Source: Amblyornis subalaris
Taxonomy: Eukaryota; Chordata; Aves; Passeriformes; Ptilonorhynchidae
Direction: 5' to 3'
DNA length: 64,000 nucleotides
NCBI GenBank assembly: GCA_018881555.1
Contig: JACAXG010000094.1
Coordinates: 310,001 to 374,000 of the forward strand
A program made the position numbers and the translations under genes. Below are positions 61,201-64,000 of this stretch, in pieces (position 1 is the first letter of the stretch; each line of letters opens with the position of its first letter). The notes under the pieces are model-generated. The model searched no databases. It worked only from the letters and a program-made list of their open reading frames with translations, and was not told the DNA's origin.

Positions 61201-64000
61201 CCTTCAAGAAATATTATCTCTCAACTGGAATATTATCTGAAGAAGATGGCTGGTTTATTTTCCTTACCTAATATAATTGCCCCCCAAGCACACTTGCACA
61301 TCTGTTACATATTTGTGTGGTAAGGGTTCCCCCCCTGTTCCAAAGTGACTGAATTTAGAGATATTCTGCAGGTGACAAGTTTGCATGTTGCAGAGGCACA
61401 ATGAAGTGTGAACAGTTCAATTGCCAGCAGGGAAGAAAAATTATTATAACCTGCATCGTTTACAAAGCTTTATGTTTGGAAATCATATACTCTAACCCCA
61501 GCCTTCCAGGTAATTAATTGGTGGTAAGGAGCCAATAGAGGAAGTGGATGGCTTTTGGTACTCATACTCTGTATTTTACTTCCCACAAATGTCTACATCA
61601 TAACCAAAAGCATCTGAACATAAAAGATTGTGCAGCATCTTCAGAAACATCAGTGAGCCTCGGTAAAATAGCTGAAGCTTGACTCAGCCCCTTAGGAGCT
61701 GTTATAAAACCATTTTTGTGAAGTAAAGTAGAAGGATGGGTGGGAAAAAGAAAAACAGATTTTGTCACTCCCGAAATATGCTCTTCATTCAACCTTCACT
61801 AACCCCATTGTGTAAAACATACTGAAAATTATTAAGAGAAAGCTTGCAAGTGTAAATATACTTATTCTCAATGAAATCAACACCATCAAACTGATTTGTA
61901 ACTATTCCCTTAATACTGCTATAAACTTTACTGCAGTGAAAACACTGGCTATACAGATTGCTTTCCTCTTCCTCAGGATGTGTTTCACCTTTGTGGCATT
62001 GCCACTATAAATCTCATGGTCCAACAACCCCTTGTCTGCAAGTGATTTCAAGCACTATCATAAAAACGAAACAGACAGACTTAATTTGAGTTCCAGACTT
62101 AAGGAAACTCAACTAAAATATTAACATAATTTCACTGAAGACGGAGGAAATTGTTAAAATATGTGTATTAGAGAGTGTCTGCAATTCAATACATCTCTTA
62201 GCTGGCTCTTGGGTGCCACCCAGTGATTGATTTAACATCAGGTTTGTAATGGTGTCTGTGGTGCACCACAGGCCATGTTAAGAAGCAGCACTGATCACAG
62301 GAGATCAGAAACAAGAATGTTAGGAAGTATAAGAGATTCACGACATGTTAAATCTGAACCTGTGAATAATAAGCTCTGTCTAATGGATTTAGTGCTTGGA
62401 GAATTTCTATGTTGAACAATACTCTTATTTGTTTCATGTGGGGACTGACTGATTAGGCAAATGTTGTGAGTGTTTCTTCTCGAAAGAAATTAAGGAAGCT
62501 TGTAGTCCTTTGATTTGTTGCACTTTACTTCTTCTGAAAATATATAGTTATTGTTTTAAGATCATAGTGGTGCTCTGCTTTCCACAAAAATAACAACGTC
62601 ATTTTCGTGCAGAAGAGTGGATGCTTTTCTGATGATCATTCTTTAAATAATGTAAAATCATTTTAAAAAGTCCTAGTTAAATGCTAAAAGATGTGTGATG
62701 GAAATCTGGTAAAACAGCTGGTCCTGAAATTGAAAAATCCTTTCCAGTGATACTGCGTAAAAGTACGCTGTTGTCCCAAGAAAATGTGATGGTGCACTGG
62801 CCACTGCCCTGGCTCACAGGTGTTCACAGGCAACACTTGACAACAATTTACAAATATTGATGTGAAAGAGATTTCTTCTACAGAGAGCTATTTAATCTCA
62901 CAGAGAAGCCACAATGATTTCTACTATTAGAGTCAGATGAGTATTTTTTGAAGTGGAGGAACTGAAACAATCTCTCTCAAAGCATGGCTGATTCATCACT
63001 ACTGGAGTTTTAATCGGGGGATAAGATGTCTTTCACAAAGTGAGGCTGCAACCGAAACTAGGATGGTTCTGGCGCAAAAAAAATTGGATGAAAGATAGAA
63101 GTAATTACCAAAATGGGCCCTTCTTGTCTCTTATTGCTCTTTAGAGTAGGAGAAAAGATTACACAGGGACAGAGCAAAAGAGTTTTACCCTGTGTCTCAG
63201 CACAACATCTGGCTGCTGTGCTACATACCAGCATCTCTGCAAATCTCTTCTCTCGAATAGTTTGCAGAAGCTAAAAATTGTACATGCTGCTTCTACCTTT
63301 GAAAAGTAGATACTCTCTCCAACCTTAAACAGAAAATCTCTTCTCTTTCTCTTATGTTCATGTTAACCAGAGTGGGTAGAAGCTACCAAATTAATAAGTT
63401 AATTAAGCGTATATGAAGGCCAGGAAATGAAAGATTATGGCCCTAATTTCATATACCATAAAACAGCATGTTCTTTGTGGTTTCTTAGAAGGCTAAACAG
63501 AGTTTATTGGTTAAGGAGACAACTTTATCTAGAGATTTAGCATTAGATAACATTTTTTGTACAGTATTTTTCATTACAGAAGTCAGTTTGATGGAATAAA
63601 ATAGAAGTGTGTTTTGAGTAGACTGGTAAGTGACCAGCAGGTCCAATGTTAGCACCTTCCCCTTCCAAGCAAAGAGGGAGGTTTTGAATTGAATACCTTC
63701 GGACTGCAAGGAGAGAACAGGACTCTGTCAGCCTAATCTCATTATACATGTAGCCATTACAGTCAAAATGAGTTTCCCCTGCCTTAGTTTGGGTTGGAGT
63801 CAAAGCCATTTCTCAGAGGAAAAGAGTCATTACATTAAGGTAGTAAGTTACTAAATTGAGCTTCCTATTATACTGGGGTATGTACATGTGTGTTTTCTTT
63901 AACCACAGGGAGATGAGATGAATAATTTGGGTATTGTTTACTGATTGGAGTCCGACATTATGTTCTGATGACTTTAAAACAAGAATAGACAATAAAAAGA
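58266..64000. other. gene-poor non-coding DNA to right edge
   Basis: No gene, CpG island or further mobile element is recognised. Open frames are 60-90 residues and lack domains. T-rich and C-rich short runs lie near 61119-61128 and 61330-61337. The segments 59080-59160 and 62570-62700 are low in CpG and A+T-rich without repeats and might be conserved. The window ends in A+T-rich DNA with no feature crossing the edge. Confidence 0.45.

Noticed and set aside
1..64000. CRISPR arrays, operons, bacterial mobile elements or a viral gene cluster
   Set aside because: No regularly spaced repeats, no dense long frames and no ribosome-binding pattern; composition and repeats are those of a bird nuclear genome.

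Overview
The window looks like nuclear DNA from a bird. The evidence is two clear CR1 (chicken-repeat-1) LINE fragments, two older CR1/L3-like LINE remnants, a solo LTR that I recognise as a common avian endogenous-retrovirus LTR, an A+T-rich non-coding background and sharply bounded CpG islands. I recall that LTR family mainly from Neoaves rather than chicken, so a neoavian species is my inference; nothing here fixes the species. Eight isolated N bases point to a draft assembly. There are no operons, CRISPR arrays, tRNA or rRNA genes, and I recognise no complete protein-coding gene. Long open frames in the GC-rich part are what CpG islands produce by chance, and most others are short random frames.

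Layout. Positions 1 to about 580 are a CpG island cut by the left edge, with a good plus-strand splice-donor match after base 277. It is probably a promoter or first exon of a gene or long non-coding RNA that I cannot name. Positions 581-5225 are ordinary non-coding DNA. Positions 5226 to about 12165 hold a chain of CpG islands (about 5.2-5.7, 6.2-6.8, 7.6-8.3, 8.4-8.7, 9.0-9.1, 11.1-11.4 and 11.8-12.2 kb), with a G-quadruplex-capable tract, a pentanucleotide microsatellite and one weak minus-strand exon candidate at 9.4-9.7 kb. Such clusters are typical of developmental-regulator loci; that link is inference.

From 12.2 kb to the right end the DNA is gene-poor and A+T-rich. Its content is repeats: a CR1 copy with an internal deletion at 30.0-31.0 kb (minus), a CR1 3' fragment at 44.9-45.8 kb (plus), eroded LINE fragments at 25.9-26.1 and 50.0-50.4 kb, two short ancient amniote-repeat remnants at 20.7 and 53.8 kb, and a solo LTR at 57.8-58.3 kb with its own TATA box. 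Between them are stretches rich in homeodomain, SOX, FOX and POU-like words and poor in CpG, which I flag as candidate conserved enhancers. No comparison could be run, so these are hypotheses.

Together the window reads as the edge of a CpG-island-rich regulatory locus followed by about 50 kb of gene desert. I did not find a convincing undescribed system. The items most worth checking are the CpG-island cluster, the deleted CR1, the solo LTR promoter, the open frame at 53.1-53.7 kb and the enhancer candidates.
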